A stretch of DNA of 64,000 bases from contig NZ_QASO01000098.1 of assembly GCF_003052605.1 (NCBI RefSeq), positions 21,749-85,748 on the forward strand. Direction: 5' to 3'. Made by a program: the position numbers and the translations under genes. Origin of the DNA: Ectopseudomonas oleovorans. Its GTDB lineage: Bacteria > Pseudomonadota > Gammaproteobacteria > Pseudomonadales > Pseudomonadaceae. Shown here one piece after another: positions 1-9,273 of the stretch. Each line of letters starts with the position of its first letter. The stretch's first letter is position 1. Under the pieces are notes generated by a model that was not told the DNA's origin, did not search any database, and saw only the letters and a list, made by a program, of their open reading frames with translations.

Positions 1-4
1 CTTT

Positions 5-1534
5 ATGAAACGCGGTACCCGGCTCACCTTTATCCTGCTGGTATTCATATGCCTGTCGCTGGCATTGCTGACGGCCTGGCAAATCTGGTTCTCCCGCGAG
101 CGTGCCCTGCATCAGGTGAACGTGGCCAATCTCAACCTGGCGCGTGCCCTGGACAATTACAGCGAAGGGGTGATTCGCCAATCCGAGCTGATATTGGTGG
201 AGCTGGCAGAACGCCTGGAGCAGGAAGGCAAGGGTCGGGCACATCTTGATCGCCTGCAGCAGGTCGTGCAGGAACAGAGCCGGGTGTTCAAGCTGGCCAG
301 CACCATCATCATCTACAACGCCAAGGGTGACCGCCTGCTGGTATCGCGGGGCGATATCAATGCGCGCCCGAACGCCGCCGATCGTGCGTTCTTCATCCAT
401 CATCGCGACAATCCCTCGCCCGAGACGTTCATCGGCCCGACCATCAAGAGCCGCCTGGCGGACGGGTGGATATTCACCGTCAGCCGGCGCCTGAACGATA
501 CCGACGGCAATTTCTCCGGCGTGGTGGCCATCACGTTGAGCGTGGAGCATTTCCTCCAGCTGTTCGGCAGCCTCGATCTGGGCCAGCAAGGCACGATGAG
601 CCTCTCAACCAGTGATGGCACCCTGCTGGTTCGCCAACCTTTCCGTGAACAGGATGTGGGCCTGGATTGGTCGAGCTCGCCGATCTTTCAGATAGTACGC
701 GCACAGCAACAGGCCACGACCACAGAGGTCTCCAGCATCGATGGCATCGAGCGCCTGTGCGCGTTCCGCCATAACAGCAACCTCCCGCTGATCACCGGGG
801 TCGCGCTGGGCCGCGATGAGGCGCTAACGGCCTGGCGCCGTGATGCACGACTGTTCGCCACGGTGGTTCTGATCCTGCTGCTCGCCGTCGCCATCATCGG
901 CCAGCGGCTACTTGTCGACATGCACCGTCGCTCGCGCGCCGAGCGCCAACTGCTCAGCGCCCGGGAAGAACTGCTCGACGCCAATGCCCGCCTGGAAATA
1001 CTGGCTTCGCAGGACGCCCTGACCGGCCTGGCCAACCGCCGCAGCTTCGACCAGGCGCTGGAAGTGGAAATTCGCCGTGCGCAGCGCCAGGGTTCAGACC
1101 TTACCCTGATGCTGCTCGATATCGACCACTTCAAGCGCTACAACGATCACTACGGCCACCTGGCAGGTGACGAATGCCTGCGCAGCGTCGCCGACCTGCT
1201 CCAGCGCTGCATGCGTCGCCCCGGCGACCTGGCGGCACGCTACGGCGGCGAAGAGCTGGCCGTGATTCTGCCGAACACCAGTAGCGAGGGCGCCGAAGCC
1301 ATCGCTCTCGCGTTCATGGCAAACCTGCAACGCAGCGCACTGCCGCATGAGAACAGTCCATTCCAGAGAATTACGGTGAGTATCGGCCTGGCCAGCCTGA
1401 GCCCCGGCCACCAGGACAGCGCCACAAGCGCCCTGAGCCTGATCGACGCAGCGGACCAGGCGCTGTATCGGGCCAAGGCCAATGGTCGCAACCGCCTGGA
1501 AAGTGCAACACGCCAGGATGCAGCGGACAGGTGA
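5..1534 (+). CDS. Membrane-bound diguanylate cyclase with periplasmic sensor domain
   Basis: Makes cyclic di-GMP from two GTP at the inner membrane. The 509-residue protein has an N-terminal membrane helix (about residues 7-29), an extracytoplasmic region of about 250 residues resembling a Cache/PDC sensor, a second helix (about 284-302), a short coiled linker, and a C-terminal GGDEF domain. The active-site loop reads RYGGEEL (GGEE at residues 414-417). An RPGD motif five residues before it is a product-inhibition I-site. The signal sensed is unknown. The start lies 4 bases from the window edge, so an upstream start or ribosome site cannot be judged. No operon partner is visible; the next gene is 59 bases away. 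Confidence 0.9.
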   Translation: MKRGTRLTFILLVFICLSLALLTAWQIWFSRERALHQVNVANLNLARALDNYSEGVIRQSELILVELAERLEQEGKGRAHLDRLQQVVQEQSRVFKLASTIIIYNAKGDRLLVSRGDINARPNAADRAFFIHHRDNPSPETFIGPTIKSRLADGWIFTVSRRLNDTDGNFSGVVAITLSVEHFLQLFGSLDLGQQGTMSLSTSDGTLLVRQPFREQDVGLDWSSSPIFQIVRAQQQATTTEVSSIDGIERLCAFRHNSNLPLITGVALGRDEALTAWRRDARLFATVVLILLLAVAIIGQRLLVDMHRRSRAERQLLSAREELLDANARLEILASQDALTGLANRRSFDQALEVEIRRAQRQGSDLTLMLLDIDHFKRYNDHYGHLAGDECLRSVADLLQRCMRRPGDLAARYGGEELAVILPNTSSEGAEAIALAFMANLQRSALPHENSPFQRITVSIGLASLSPGHQDSATSALSLIDAADQALYRAKANGRNRLESATRQDAADR

Positions 1535-1593
1535 CAAGTCGGCCGGAGCGATTCAGCATCCCTGCTACTGTCAGCCATAAATGAGCAGTCACG

Positions 1594-2133
1594 ATGAGCA
1601 ACGACACCTCGCACCCGCTGCAAAAACTCGCCCAGACCCTGCTCGGCAAAGCCCCCCACGAACTGGAGCCGGAAGAAAGCCATGTGCTCGAACGAATCCG
1701 CCAGCGCCGCCCCATCAGCCGCGACGCTGCCGATGCGTCGGATGAGCAGTCGAGCTTCGGCGAACGGCTTTCGGACAGGGTCGCCGCCGTCGGCGGTTCC
1801 TGGACCTTCATCATCTGTTTTTCGCTGACCATGCTCGGCTGGATGCTGATCAACACCGACGTGCTCTCGCACTTCGGCATGGCCTTCGACCCTTACCCCT
1901 ACATCTTTCTCAACCTGATGCTGTCGACCCTGGCCGCCATCCAGGCGCCGATCATCATGATGAGCCAGAACCGCCAGGCGGCGAAGGATCGCCTGGCAGC
2001 ACGCCTGGACTTCGAGGTGAACCTGCGCGCCGAACTGGAAATCATGCGCCTGCACGAGAAGATCGACCAACGCATCCAGCAACGCCTGGATCAGATCCTC
2101 GAACGCCTGCCGGAGCAGCCTCCGCAAGCCTAA
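1594..2133 (+). CDS. DUF1003 family inner-membrane protein
   Basis: 179 residues. A hydrophilic N-terminus is followed by two membrane helices (about 68-88 and 98-120), the second ending in an IMMSQNRQ stretch typical of the DUF1003 family, then a charged, probably coiled C-terminal tail. The family has no settled function; some members are annotated as cyclic-nucleotide-binding-like. It is transcribed in the same direction as the preceding cyclase, but the 59-base gap does not prove co-transcription. Confidence 0.8.
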   Translation: MSNDTSHPLQKLAQTLLGKAPHELEPEESHVLERIRQRRPISRDAADASDEQSSFGERLSDRVAAVGGSWTFIICFSLTMLGWMLINTDVLSHFGMAFDPYPYIFLNLMLSTLAAIQAPIIMMSQNRQAAKDRLAARLDFEVNLRAELEIMRLHEKIDQRIQQRLDQILERLPEQPPQA

Positions 2134-2172
2134 TGTTGATTCCGTAAACACCGCCCTCAGCGCTATAAGTCC

Positions 2173-2247
2173 GTAGGAGCCGGCTTGCCGGCGATGCCTT
2201 GTGTAAGTAGGCTGCATACACCGGATCGCCAGCAAGCTGGCTCCTAC
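2173..2247. repeat. REP-type inverted repeat
   Basis: Two 23-base arms, 2173-2195 and 2225-2247, are inverted copies matching at 21 of 23 positions. They begin GTAGGAGCC and end GGCTCCTAC. The element sits between two convergent genes, the usual place for Pseudomonas REP/BIME elements. Confidence 0.75.
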
Positions 2248-2317
2248 ACACTCATCTTCTTCGCTTAACTCACTGGCATGCGACAGAATCTGTCGTATCG
2301 TACCCGCCACAAGCGTG

Positions 2318-3211
2318 TCAAACAGCCCCTGGAGCCCGTTGCCGCCAGCTATCGAGCAAGCGCCCGCCCCAGACGTTGATCAGCAGACCGGCCATGACCA
2401 GCGCCGCACCGACCATCTGCAATCCGCCGAGACGTTCGCCCAGCAGCAGCGCCGAGGAGCTGATACCCACCACCGGCACCAACAGCGAAAACGGCGCCAC
2501 CTGGCTGGCCGGGTAAAGCGACAGCAGACGACTCCAGAGCCCGTAACCGAGAATGGTGGCACCGAATGCCAGGTAAGCCAGTACCAGCAGCGAGTCCAGG
2601 CTGAGACTACGCAGCGACTGGCTGATCAGTTCCGGGCCTTCCAGCCACAGCGATAACGCCAGAAACGGCAGCGGCGGGATCAGGCTGCCCCAGACCACCA
2701 GGCCGACCAGATTGACCTTGCCCAGCTTGCGTGTGACCACGTTGCCCAGCGCCCACATCGAGGCAGCGGCGATGGTCAGGGCAAAGCCGGCCAGGGTCAT
2801 CGCCTGCCCGCCCTGCAGACCGATCAACACCAAGCCGCTGGCCGCCACCAGCAGGCCGAACAGGTTGCTGCCGCGCAGCCGCTCGCCGAGAAACAGCGCA
2901 GCGAAAAACAGAGTGAAGAACGCCTGCGACTGCAGCACCAGCGACGCCAGGCCAGCCGGCATGCCGACATACATGGCGTAGAAGAGAAAGGCGAACTGCC
3001 CCACTGAAATGGTCATGCCATAGGCCAGCATCCAGCGCAGCGGCACCTGCGGCCGGCGCACGAAGAGGATCGCCGGAAACGCCGCGAGCATGAAACGCAG
3101 AGCGCCCATCAGCATCGGCGGCATGCCGTGCAGGCCGACCTTGATCACCACGAAGTTCAGCCCCCAGACGATGATCACCAGCAGCGCCAGCAGCAGATCC
3201 TTGGGCGTCAT
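2318..3211 (-). CDS. EamA/DMT-family metabolite exporter
   Basis: 297 residues with about ten hydrophobic helices arranged as two EamA repeats, the drug/metabolite transporter layout. Members export amino acids or other small metabolites, and the substrate cannot be read from sequence. ATG at 3211 is chosen; a GTG two codons upstream (3217) is possible. A second EamA protein lies at 28757-29650, but the two are not obviously recent duplicates. Confidence 0.85.
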   Translation of the reverse strand: MTPKDLLLALLVIIVWGLNFVVIKVGLHGMPPMLMGALRFMLAAFPAILFVRRPQVPLRWMLAYGMTISVGQFAFLFYAMYVGMPAGLASLVLQSQAFFTLFFAALFLGERLRGSNLFGLLVAASGLVLIGLQGGQAMTLAGFALTIAAASMWALGNVVTRKLGKVNLVGLVVWGSLIPPLPFLALSLWLEGPELISQSLRSLSLDSLLVLAYLAFGATILGYGLWSRLLSLYPASQVAPFSLLVPVVGISSSALLLGERLGGLQMVGAALVMAGLLINVWGGRLLDSWRQRAPGAV

Positions 3212-3350
3212 GAGCACAAACCTCGAATTGAGTGAGCCGGCATTAGAACAGCCTCACCCCGCAGCAGACAGACACAGAGGCCGAGGAAAAAAGCCACACA
3301 GCCACTGCCGGCTGCTAACCTGCGCGCTTCTGTAGTGGCACGCCAAACCC

Positions 3351-4074
3351 ATGACTCTGCACGATTTCCTTCTGTTCGCCTTGCCTGCAGTGTTTCTCAC
3401 CGGGCTGTCCAAGGGTGGCTTCGGTGGCGCTCTGGGCGGCATCGCCGTGCCGTTGCTGGCACTGGCCACGTCGCCGAAACAGGCGGTGGCGGTGATGTTG
3501 CCAATTCTCTGCCTGGCCGATGTGGTGGGCCTCAAGGCCTACTGGGGCAAGTGGGATGTGGCCAATCTCAAGGTCATGTTGCCGGGCGCGGTCATCGGCA
3601 TCGCCATCGGCTCGATGACTTTCGGTTTGTTCGACGAACGCGCCATCGGCCTGCTGATCGGCGCCATCGCCATTATCTTCGTCGGGCTCGGCCCGGTAGT
3701 TGGCAACCAGGCACCTCGCCCGCTGCATAAAGGACGCGGCACACTGCTGTCGAGCCTGGCCGGCTTCACCAGTTTCGTCGCCCACGCCGGTGATGATGCA
3801 CCTGCTGCCGCAGCAACTGGAAAAGGTGCGTTTCGTCGCCACCATCAACCTGTTCTTCCTGCTGACCAACGCGGCGAAGCTGTTTCCCTACGCGGCGCTG
3901 GGTCAGTTCACCCAGGAAAACCTGCTGCTCAGTCTGATGCTCGCTCCCATCGTGCCACTGGGCGTGTGGAGCGGCCTGTGGCTCCAATCGCGGGTCAACC
4001 ACCTGTGGTTCTACCGCATCGCCCGGCTGGGCATTCTGCTGGCGGGCGTACAGTTGATCTGGCGCTACCTCTGA
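3351..4074 (+). pseudogene. TauE/SafE-family sulfite/anion exporter, frameshifted
   Basis: The first about 145 residues read as a TauE/SafE membrane protein (for example LSKGGFGGALGG near the N-terminus). The frame then breaks at about 3788 and the family sequence resumes one frame over as PVMMHLLPQQLEKVRF through to a stop at 4074. The family normally has an HAGGPP motif exactly here. The sequence shows HA followed directly by PV, as if 11 bases were lost between two GCCGG repeats. Restoring 11 bases gives about 244 residues, the normal family length. The product as it stands would lose its last third. Confidence 0.85.
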
Positions 4075-4194
4075 GTCCGCCGGCTGAAATTGCAGGTGCC
4101 GATAGCCGCGCAAGGCACTAGAATCCGCAGCCTATCCGATCGTCAGGCGTACCAGGGCCTGACGCCGACTCACTTCTCGGCCAGGAGACCCCAG

Positions 4195-4896
4195 ATGGGC
4201 GCCCAGTGGAAAGCCAAACCCAAAGAAGCAGCCGCCAATGCCCGAGGCAAGATCTTCGGCAAGCTGGTGAAGGAAATCATGCTCGCCGCGCGTAACGGCG
4301 CCGACCCGGACATGAACCCCAAGCTGCGCCTGGCCGTGCACCAGGCCAAGAAAGCCTCTATGCCCAAGGACACCCTGGAGCGTGCCATCAAGAAAGGTGC
4401 GGGCCTTTCCGGTGAAGTAATCAACTACGAGCGCACCCAGTACGAGGGCTTCGCCCCGCATCAGGTGCCGGTGATCGTCGAGTGCCTGACCGACAACGTC
4501 AACCGCACCGTCGCCGAGATTCGCGTGCTGTTCCGCAAGGGCCAGCTCGGCGCTTCCGGCTCGGTCAGCTGGGACTTCGACCACGTTGGCCTGATCGAAG
4601 CCACTACCGAAGAAGGCGCTGACCCGGAGCTGGCGGCCATCGAAGCCGGCGCCCAGGACTTCGTGCCCGATGACGAGGGCTCGACCCTGTTCATCACCGA
4701 CCCGACCGACCTCGACGCCGTGTGCAAGGCACTGCCGGAACAGGGTTTCACCGTCAACTCGGCCAAGCTCGGCTACCGCCCGAAAAACCCGGTAAACAGC
4801 CTGACGCCGGAGCAGATGGAAGAAGTCGAAGCCTTCCTCGAGGCCATCGATGGCCACGACGACGTGCAGAACGTCTATGTCGGCCTCGCTGGCTGA
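4195..4896 (+). CDS. YebC/PmpR-family regulator, YeeN-like paralogue
   Basis: 233 residues. The body fits the YebC family: RGKIF/LVKEI, the RAIKKGAG region, YEGFAP, and an NVNRT motif. The N-terminus ([10 protein letters not shown]) differs from the canonical YebC start MAGHSKW and resembles the YeeN-type branch. The family includes DNA-binding regulators such as PmpR and, in recent work, ribosome-associated factors that help at proline-rich stalls. The ATG at 4195 is chosen because AGGAG lies 7 bases upstream; a longer in-frame extension to 4090 lacks family similarity. Confidence 0.85.
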   Translation: MGAQWKAKPKEAAANARGKIFGKLVKEIMLAARNGADPDMNPKLRLAVHQAKKASMPKDTLERAIKKGAGLSGEVINYERTQYEGFAPHQVPVIVECLTDNVNRTVAEIRVLFRKGQLGASGSVSWDFDHVGLIEATTEEGADPELAAIEAGAQDFVPDDEGSTLFITDPTDLDAVCKALPEQGFTVNSAKLGYRPKNPVNSLTPEQMEEVEAFLEAIDGHDDVQNVYVGLAG

Positions 4897-4949
4897 TGTT
4901 CGCTGGGCGCCCTGAACCGGCGCCCACGTCAGGCAAGGCTTCAGCCCCT

Positions 4950-4980
4950 GTAGGAGCCCCGCCCCGGGGCGAAGCTTTGC
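4950..4980 (+). repeat. Dispersed palindromic repeat, copy 1
   Basis: Begins GTAGGAGCCCCGCC and ends GGCGAAGCTTT, around a small palindrome. A near-identical copy lies at 31736-31765. Both are intergenic. Confidence 0.7.
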
Positions 4981-5033
4981 AACTTGCGTTGCGCAGTTTC
5001 GCCGGAGACGCCATCCGCTCAGTGCCTGCCCCC

Positions 5034-5303
5034 ATGAAAACTACCCTGCATATCGCCGCAGCCTGCCTGTTCGACGAACAAGGCCGCCTGCTGCTCGTGC
5101 GCAAGCGCAACACCCGATTCTTCATGCTGCCTGGCGGTAAACGTGAAGCGGACGAAGACGCACTGTCGGCGCTCGAACGTGAGCTGCTCGAAGAGCTGGA
5201 AGAACTGCGCTGGCTCGACACCGCCCAGCCCCTGCCCGATGACCTGGCGCCACTGCTGCGCGATCAGGTGCTGCCGGCCCTGAAACGGCTGCCGTCTGTG
5301 TAA
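5034..5303 (+). CDS. Nudix hydrolase, internally deleted
   Basis: 89 residues against about 130-140 for close families. The N-terminus (IAAACLFDEQGRLLLVRKR, then LPGGK) and the first part of the Nudix box (G-x5-E-x7-REL-x-EE, residues about 36-54) are present. The box is cut before its final glycine and joined directly to a typical C-terminal stretch (EELRWLD ... APLLRDQVLP). The join falls at GAAGAGCTG/GAAGAACTG, 5190-5207, so an in-frame deletion between repeats encoding EEL is the simplest explanation. About 45 residues, including most of the beta sandwich, are missing and activity is doubtful. ATG at 5034 is the family start. Confidence 0.75.
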   Translation: MKTTLHIAAACLFDEQGRLLLVRKRNTRFFMLPGGKREADEDALSALERELLEELEELRWLDTAQPLPDDLAPLLRDQVLPALKRLPSV

Positions 5304-5444
5304 GAGCGTCGCTCACGGCATCAAAACCGCTGACGGCAGTTTCTTGATCCACGACAACGCGGGTGACAACACCAGCGATTAGGCTGCGCCGATAAACAAA
5401 ACCATTCGCCTTGCCTGCAAACCCCACAGGAAACGAGGTTTGCC

Positions 5445-5774
5445 ATGAGTATCACGTCCGCCCAAATCTGCGAGGCCGCCGACCAGCTGCAGGGTTTCGT
5501 CGGCTTCAACGCCAAGACCGAGCAGTACCTGCTGCGATTCTCCGAAGACAGCTTCGGTCTCGACGTACCGGCCGACACCATCACGCCTACCTGCGAATAC
5601 GTCTGGCACGCTGACGAGGGCGAACTGATGCGCCTGGATCGCCAGCGCCTGGCCTGGCTACAGGAACAACGCATCGATGACCGAGTGAATCTTAGCGAGC
5701 CGCTGCGCGTCTATCTGCGCCGCAGCGATTTGCCGGAGATCCGTGCGGAGCGGCGACGCCTGACGCCGGCCTGA
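5445..5774 (+). CDS. Small conserved-looking hypothetical protein
   Basis: 109 residues, soluble and acidic in the first half, with an arginine-rich tail. No signal peptide or membrane helix. A GAGG ribosome site lies 8 bases before the ATG, and codon use matches its neighbours. I do not recognise a domain. It stands alone, with REP-like palindromes downstream. Confidence 0.65.
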   Translation: MSITSAQICEAADQLQGFVGFNAKTEQYLLRFSEDSFGLDVPADTITPTCEYVWHADEGELMRLDRQRLAWLQEQRIDDRVNLSEPLRVYLRRSDLPEIRAERRRLTPA

Positions 5775-5827
5775 GATTCAGCGTGTTTCGAGGCATTCGG
5801 TGCGCACCAACCCACCGGGACCACAAC

Positions 5828-5886
5828 GGCGGGGTACCCCCGCCCTACGACACGAGCGCTACCCCGTAGGGCGGGTGCAACCCGCC
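5828..5886. repeat. Inverted repeat between convergent genes
   Basis: Arms 5828-5848 and 5866-5886 are near-perfect inverted copies (GGCGGG...CCCTAC against GTAGGG...CCCGCC). It lies between two convergent genes and may act as a bidirectional terminator. It is of a different sequence type from the GTAGGAGC repeats. Confidence 0.65.
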
Positions 5887-5917
5887 ATGCCGGTTCTATC
5901 GGGTGACGCGCCCCGCC

Positions 5918-6826
5918 TCAGCCCAATAGCCGCATGGCGACAGCACCGAGGCCTACGCCGATCAGCAGCAGTACGATCCCACCCAGCCACAGCTTGCCCG
6001 CACTGGCCGCAGGTGGCGCGGCAAGGGGGGCCGGCTTGGCCTGAGCCGCACGCAGCGGATTGGCCGCCGCCGGCGCTGCCTTGGCGCTGGCACGCGCTGC
6101 TACCTGCGGCGCCGGGGCGATCTGCGTGGCGCCACCGCCAGCCGCCTTGGCAGCCAAAGCCGGCGGCAGGTCCGCCACACGCATGAACTGGGTGGCATCC
6201 TCGTCGGGCGCATCGCTCACGCTCACCTGCGGCCCGATCACCAGCAGCGTCACCGTGCCCATCTTCAACTGATCGCCCGGTTGCAGCACGGCGGTCCTGA
6301 CCTTCTGCTGGTTGACCAATACACCGTTGGCCGAGGCAAGATCCTTGACCTCCAGCACGTCGTCCTTGAGAAAGAACTCGCAATGCCGGCGCGACAGTTC
6401 CAGATCGCTGAAGCACAACTCGCACTTGCTCGAACGGCCGAAGGTCATCGAGCCGTGGATATGAAACTTGCGCCCCTGGTGCTCACCCTGGATCACCTGC
6501 AGAAACCAGCGTGGCGCGGCAGCCTCGCGTCTGGCCGCACTTTTCGCCGGGTCGACCAGCTGTAGTTCGACGGCGCCCAGGCGCAGGCGATCACCGTCGC
6601 GCAGCTGAAAGCGTGTACCGACGCGCTGGTCGTTGACCCAGGTGGCGCCCTGACCGGCATCGCTCAGGTAGTAGTAGCCGTGATCCTGGCGGATCTCGGC
6701 GTGGAAGCTGGCGATTCCGGCATCGCCAAGCACCAGCTGGTTACGGCTGTCCTGACCGATGGTCAGGCGTTCATCAGTCAGCCAGATGGGTGCTTGGCGG
6801 TTATCCAGGAACTGCAGTCTGAGCAT
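5918..6826 (-). CDS. Two-FHA-domain membrane-anchored protein
   Basis: 302 residues. FHA domains bind phosphothreonine peptides. The first (about 1-90) has a degenerate loop (IGQDS instead of GR-S) but keeps SFH. The second (about 115-195) is canonical (FGRSS ... SRRH ... NGVLVN). An alanine/proline-rich linker and one C-terminal helix (about 277-300) follow. It is the third gene of a phosphatase-kinase-FHA operon, starting 15 bases after the kinase. It is therefore probably a reader or substrate of that kinase. Confidence 0.88.
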   Translation of the reverse strand: MLRLQFLDNRQAPIWLTDERLTIGQDSRNQLVLGDAGIASFHAEIRQDHGYYYLSDAGQGATWVNDQRVGTRFQLRDGDRLRLGAVELQLVDPAKSAARREAAAPRWFLQVIQGEHQGRKFHIHGSMTFGRSSKCELCFSDLELSRRHCEFFLKDDVLEVKDLASANGVLVNQQKVRTAVLQPGDQLKMGTVTLLVIGPQVSVSDAPDEDATQFMRVADLPPALAAKAAGGGATQIAPAPQVAARASAKAAPAAANPLRAAQAKPAPLAAPPAASAGKLWLGGIVLLLIGVGLGAVAMRLLG

Positions 6827-6841
6827 CGTGGTCGCCTCGGG

Positions 6842-8326
6842 TCAGTCGAATAGATTGTTCAGCAAGCGCTTGATCGGGTTCTGCTGGACCGGCGGCGCGC
6901 TGCGCGGCCGACTCGCCGCCTGGCTGCTGCGCACGCGCTGCAGGTGACCGTCGTAGAGCGCCAGCAGGCGTTCGTTGTCTGGCTCGGCCTCGAGACCCTG
7001 CTTGATATGCTCAAGCGCCAGGTTGTATTCGCGCCGTGCATAGGCCGCCTCGCTCTGTTCGATGAAACGCTGCGCCACCCGGTTGATGCCAGCCCGGGCC
7101 AGCAGGTTGTCCGGTTCCCAGCCAAGCACCTGGCGGAAGTAATGCACCGCGCTGTCGTCCTCCGGCAGGATCAGCAAACCCTCACCGAGGCGTTGCTCGG
7201 CCAGGTCGAGATACTGCTGGATACGGGCCTGCAGCACGCGCTGCAGACCGTCGTTGGCCTGCTGGTTGTCCTCGTCCAGAGCCAGCGTCTGGCGAAAATA
7301 GTAGTCGGCGTTGTCTTGCGCCGGGGTCAGCAGGTGCCCCTCGCTCAAACGCGTTTCAGCCAGCGCGAGCAACCCGGCGATGCGCTGCTGCAGCTGCCAG
7401 TAGTAGCCACCTGCGCTACTCACGGCTAGCAACAGCAGGCCAAGCACGGCCCAGGGCAGCCAGCGCCGCCGGGAGGGACGAGGCGGCAGGCTGACAGCCG
7501 GGCTCAGACGGGTCTGGCCCTGATCGGCGTCCTGCAGCTCATCGAGGCTGGCCAGCAGCACGTGGCAGTCGGCGAAGCGATCTTCCGGGTCCTTGGCCAG
7601 CATGCGGTCGAGTAGCCACTGCAGCTCGCCCAGCGACTCCGGAAGCGGCGGCGCCTGTAGCTGCAATTGGTTCATCAGGGTCTGGGTGTAGTTACTGCCG
7701 CGAAAGGGGTTATGCCCGCTGAGCATCTCCAGCAGGATCACGCCCAGGCTGTAGATGTCGCTGCGTGCGTCCAGCGCCTGACACTGCGCCTGCTCGGGGC
7801 TGCTGTAGGCCGGGCTGCCGACGGCGATGCCGGACTGGGTCATCTCGCTGTCGAGCTGCAGCTCCTTGGCCACGCCAAAGTCGCTGAGCACCGCGGTGCC
7901 ATCGTCGCGAAAGAGGATGTTGCCCGGTTTGATGTCGCGGTGCACCAGGCCCTTGTCGTGCACCAGCGCCAGGGCGCTGGCGATCTGCCGGACGATGCGC
8001 AGCGCACGCGCCGGCTCCAGAGTCTGGCCCTTGTACTGAGCCAGATCGCCGCCTGCCAGGTACTCCATGGCGAGGAAATGGCGGCCATCGTCGAGTTGGT
8101 CGATGCGGTAGATGGTGATGATCGAAGGATGCTGCAGGGAGGCGACTGTATGGCCTTCCTTGATGAACCGCTGGGTGAAGGCTGCGTCCTCGCGGTGCAG
8201 CAGCACCTTGAGCGCCACCTGGCGCTGCAGCGCCTGTTCGGTAGCCAGATAGACCTCGGCCATGCCGCCTTTGCCGAGGCGGTGGTGAATGCTGTAACCG
8301 GGTACGCTGATGGTGGGCTGACTCAT
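6842..8326 (-). CDS. Hanks-type serine/threonine protein kinase with TPR-like C-terminus
   Basis: 494 residues. Kinase domain about 10-270 with the glycine loop GKGGMAEV, lysine K40, catalytic HRDIKPGN (H129-N136), and DFG at 149-151. A membrane helix lies at about 330-350, and a repeat-rich C-terminal region with TPR-like LALEHIKQGLEAEPDN follows. The true start is the ATG at 8326 (MSQPTISVPG); a longer extension upstream is antisense to the phosphatase. It is 16 bases from the upstream phosphatase and 15 from the downstream FHA gene. The set resembles Stp1/Stk1 and PppA/PpkA/Fha of Pseudomonas type VI secretion loci, but no secretion genes are here. Confidence 0.9.
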   Translation of the reverse strand: MSQPTISVPGYSIHHRLGKGGMAEVYLATEQALQRQVALKVLLHREDAAFTQRFIKEGHTVASLQHPSIITIYRIDQLDDGRHFLAMEYLAGGDLAQYKGQTLEPARALRIVRQIASALALVHDKGLVHRDIKPGNILFRDDGTAVLSDFGVAKELQLDSEMTQSGIAVGSPAYSSPEQAQCQALDARSDIYSLGVILLEMLSGHNPFRGSNYTQTLMNQLQLQAPPLPESLGELQWLLDRMLAKDPEDRFADCHVLLASLDELQDADQGQTRLSPAVSLPPRPSRRRWLPWAVLGLLLLAVSSAGGYYWQLQQRIAGLLALAETRLSEGHLLTPAQDNADYYFRQTLALDEDNQQANDGLQRVLQARIQQYLDLAEQRLGEGLLILPEDDSAVHYFRQVLGWEPDNLLARAGINRVAQRFIEQSEAAYARREYNLALEHIKQGLEAEPDNERLLALYDGHLQRVRSSQAASRPRSAPPVQQNPIKRLLNNLFD

Positions 8327-8342
8327 GCGGCTCGACTGGCGC

Positions 8343-9131
8343 TCAGGGTTGAAGGGATTTGAACAGCTTGCGCAGCAGGCCGAGGGGCGACGCTTCACGG
8401 GGTTCGGCAGCCGGGCCAAGGCCCAGGACGATACAGCTGATATTGTCTCTGCCGCCATGGCTATTGGCCAGCCCCACCAGTTGCTCGACCATCATTTCGA
8501 GCGTGGCCGCCTCAGCGCAACAGCGCTGGATGGCAGCGTCGTCCAGCTCGTTGGTCAGCCCGTCGCTGCACAGCAGCAGCAGTTCGTCCGGCGCCAGTCG
8601 GACCCGCAGCAGACCGACTTCAGGCGCCTGCCCGACCTGCCCCAGGCACTGCAGAATCACGTTGCGGCGCGGGTGCTCACGCGCCTCCTCGGCGCTCATC
8701 CGGCCAACGTCGACCATGGCCTGGACCCAGCTGTGGTCGTGACTGAGCTGCTCGATATGTTCGCTGCCGATGCGATAGGCGCGGCTGTCGCCGACCCAGG
8801 CCAGCTCGAACACATCCCCGTCCAGGCGCACGGCAACCAGGGTGCTACCCATGCCAGCCTCGCCCGCAGCGGGCTGCGCCGCCGCTACGATTGCCAGATG
8901 GGCGGCCTGCACCGCAGCAGGCAGTTCCTCGCCCTGTTGCAGGGCGCCCACCAGTTCCTCCAGCGCCAGGGCACTGGCCACCTCGCCACGCGCGTGCCCG
9001 CCCATGCCATCGGCCAGCGCCCACAGCCCCAGATCGGGACGGCAGGCCAGGGCATCCTCGTTATGCGTGCGTACCTGGCCGGCAACGCTCTGCGCAGCGA
9101 AGACCACGGATACAGGGGAAGGCTGAGACAC
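8343..9131 (-). CDS. PP2C-family serine/threonine phosphatase (Stp1/PppA type)
   Basis: 262 residues with the full PP2C motif set: RTHNEDA (D26), ADGMGGH (D41), GSTLVA, GDSRAY, SDGLT and GRDNIS. These aspartates bind the two Mn/Mg ions. It should dephosphorylate targets of the kinase encoded just downstream. It starts with GTG at 9131, with AAGGA about 8 bases upstream, and is the first gene of the three-gene operon. Confidence 0.9.
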   Translation of the reverse strand: MSQPSPVSVVFAAQSVAGQVRTHNEDALACRPDLGLWALADGMGGHARGEVASALALEELVGALQQGEELPAAVQAAHLAIVAAAQPAAGEAGMGSTLVAVRLDGDVFELAWVGDSRAYRIGSEHIEQLSHDHSWVQAMVDVGRMSAEEAREHPRRNVILQCLGQVGQAPEVGLLRVRLAPDELLLLCSDGLTNELDDAAIQRCCAEAATLEMMVEQLVGLANSHGGRDNISCIVLGLGPAAEPREASPLGLLRKLFKSLQP

Positions 9132-9273
9132 GCGGCGAATCCTTGAGCAAAATGCGATTGCCCATGATGCGGCGCCACGAACGGGCTGTCACCGCCCGCA
9201 AGGCCGTAAATGCGCAACCGTTAACCAAAATGCGATGCTTAAATAAGTCGCCAGATCCTTCCCGCCTGAACCC

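Noticed and set aside
5918..9131. Type VI secretion locus
   Set aside because: Only the phosphatase, kinase and FHA genes are present; no tss/hcp/vgrG genes were found.
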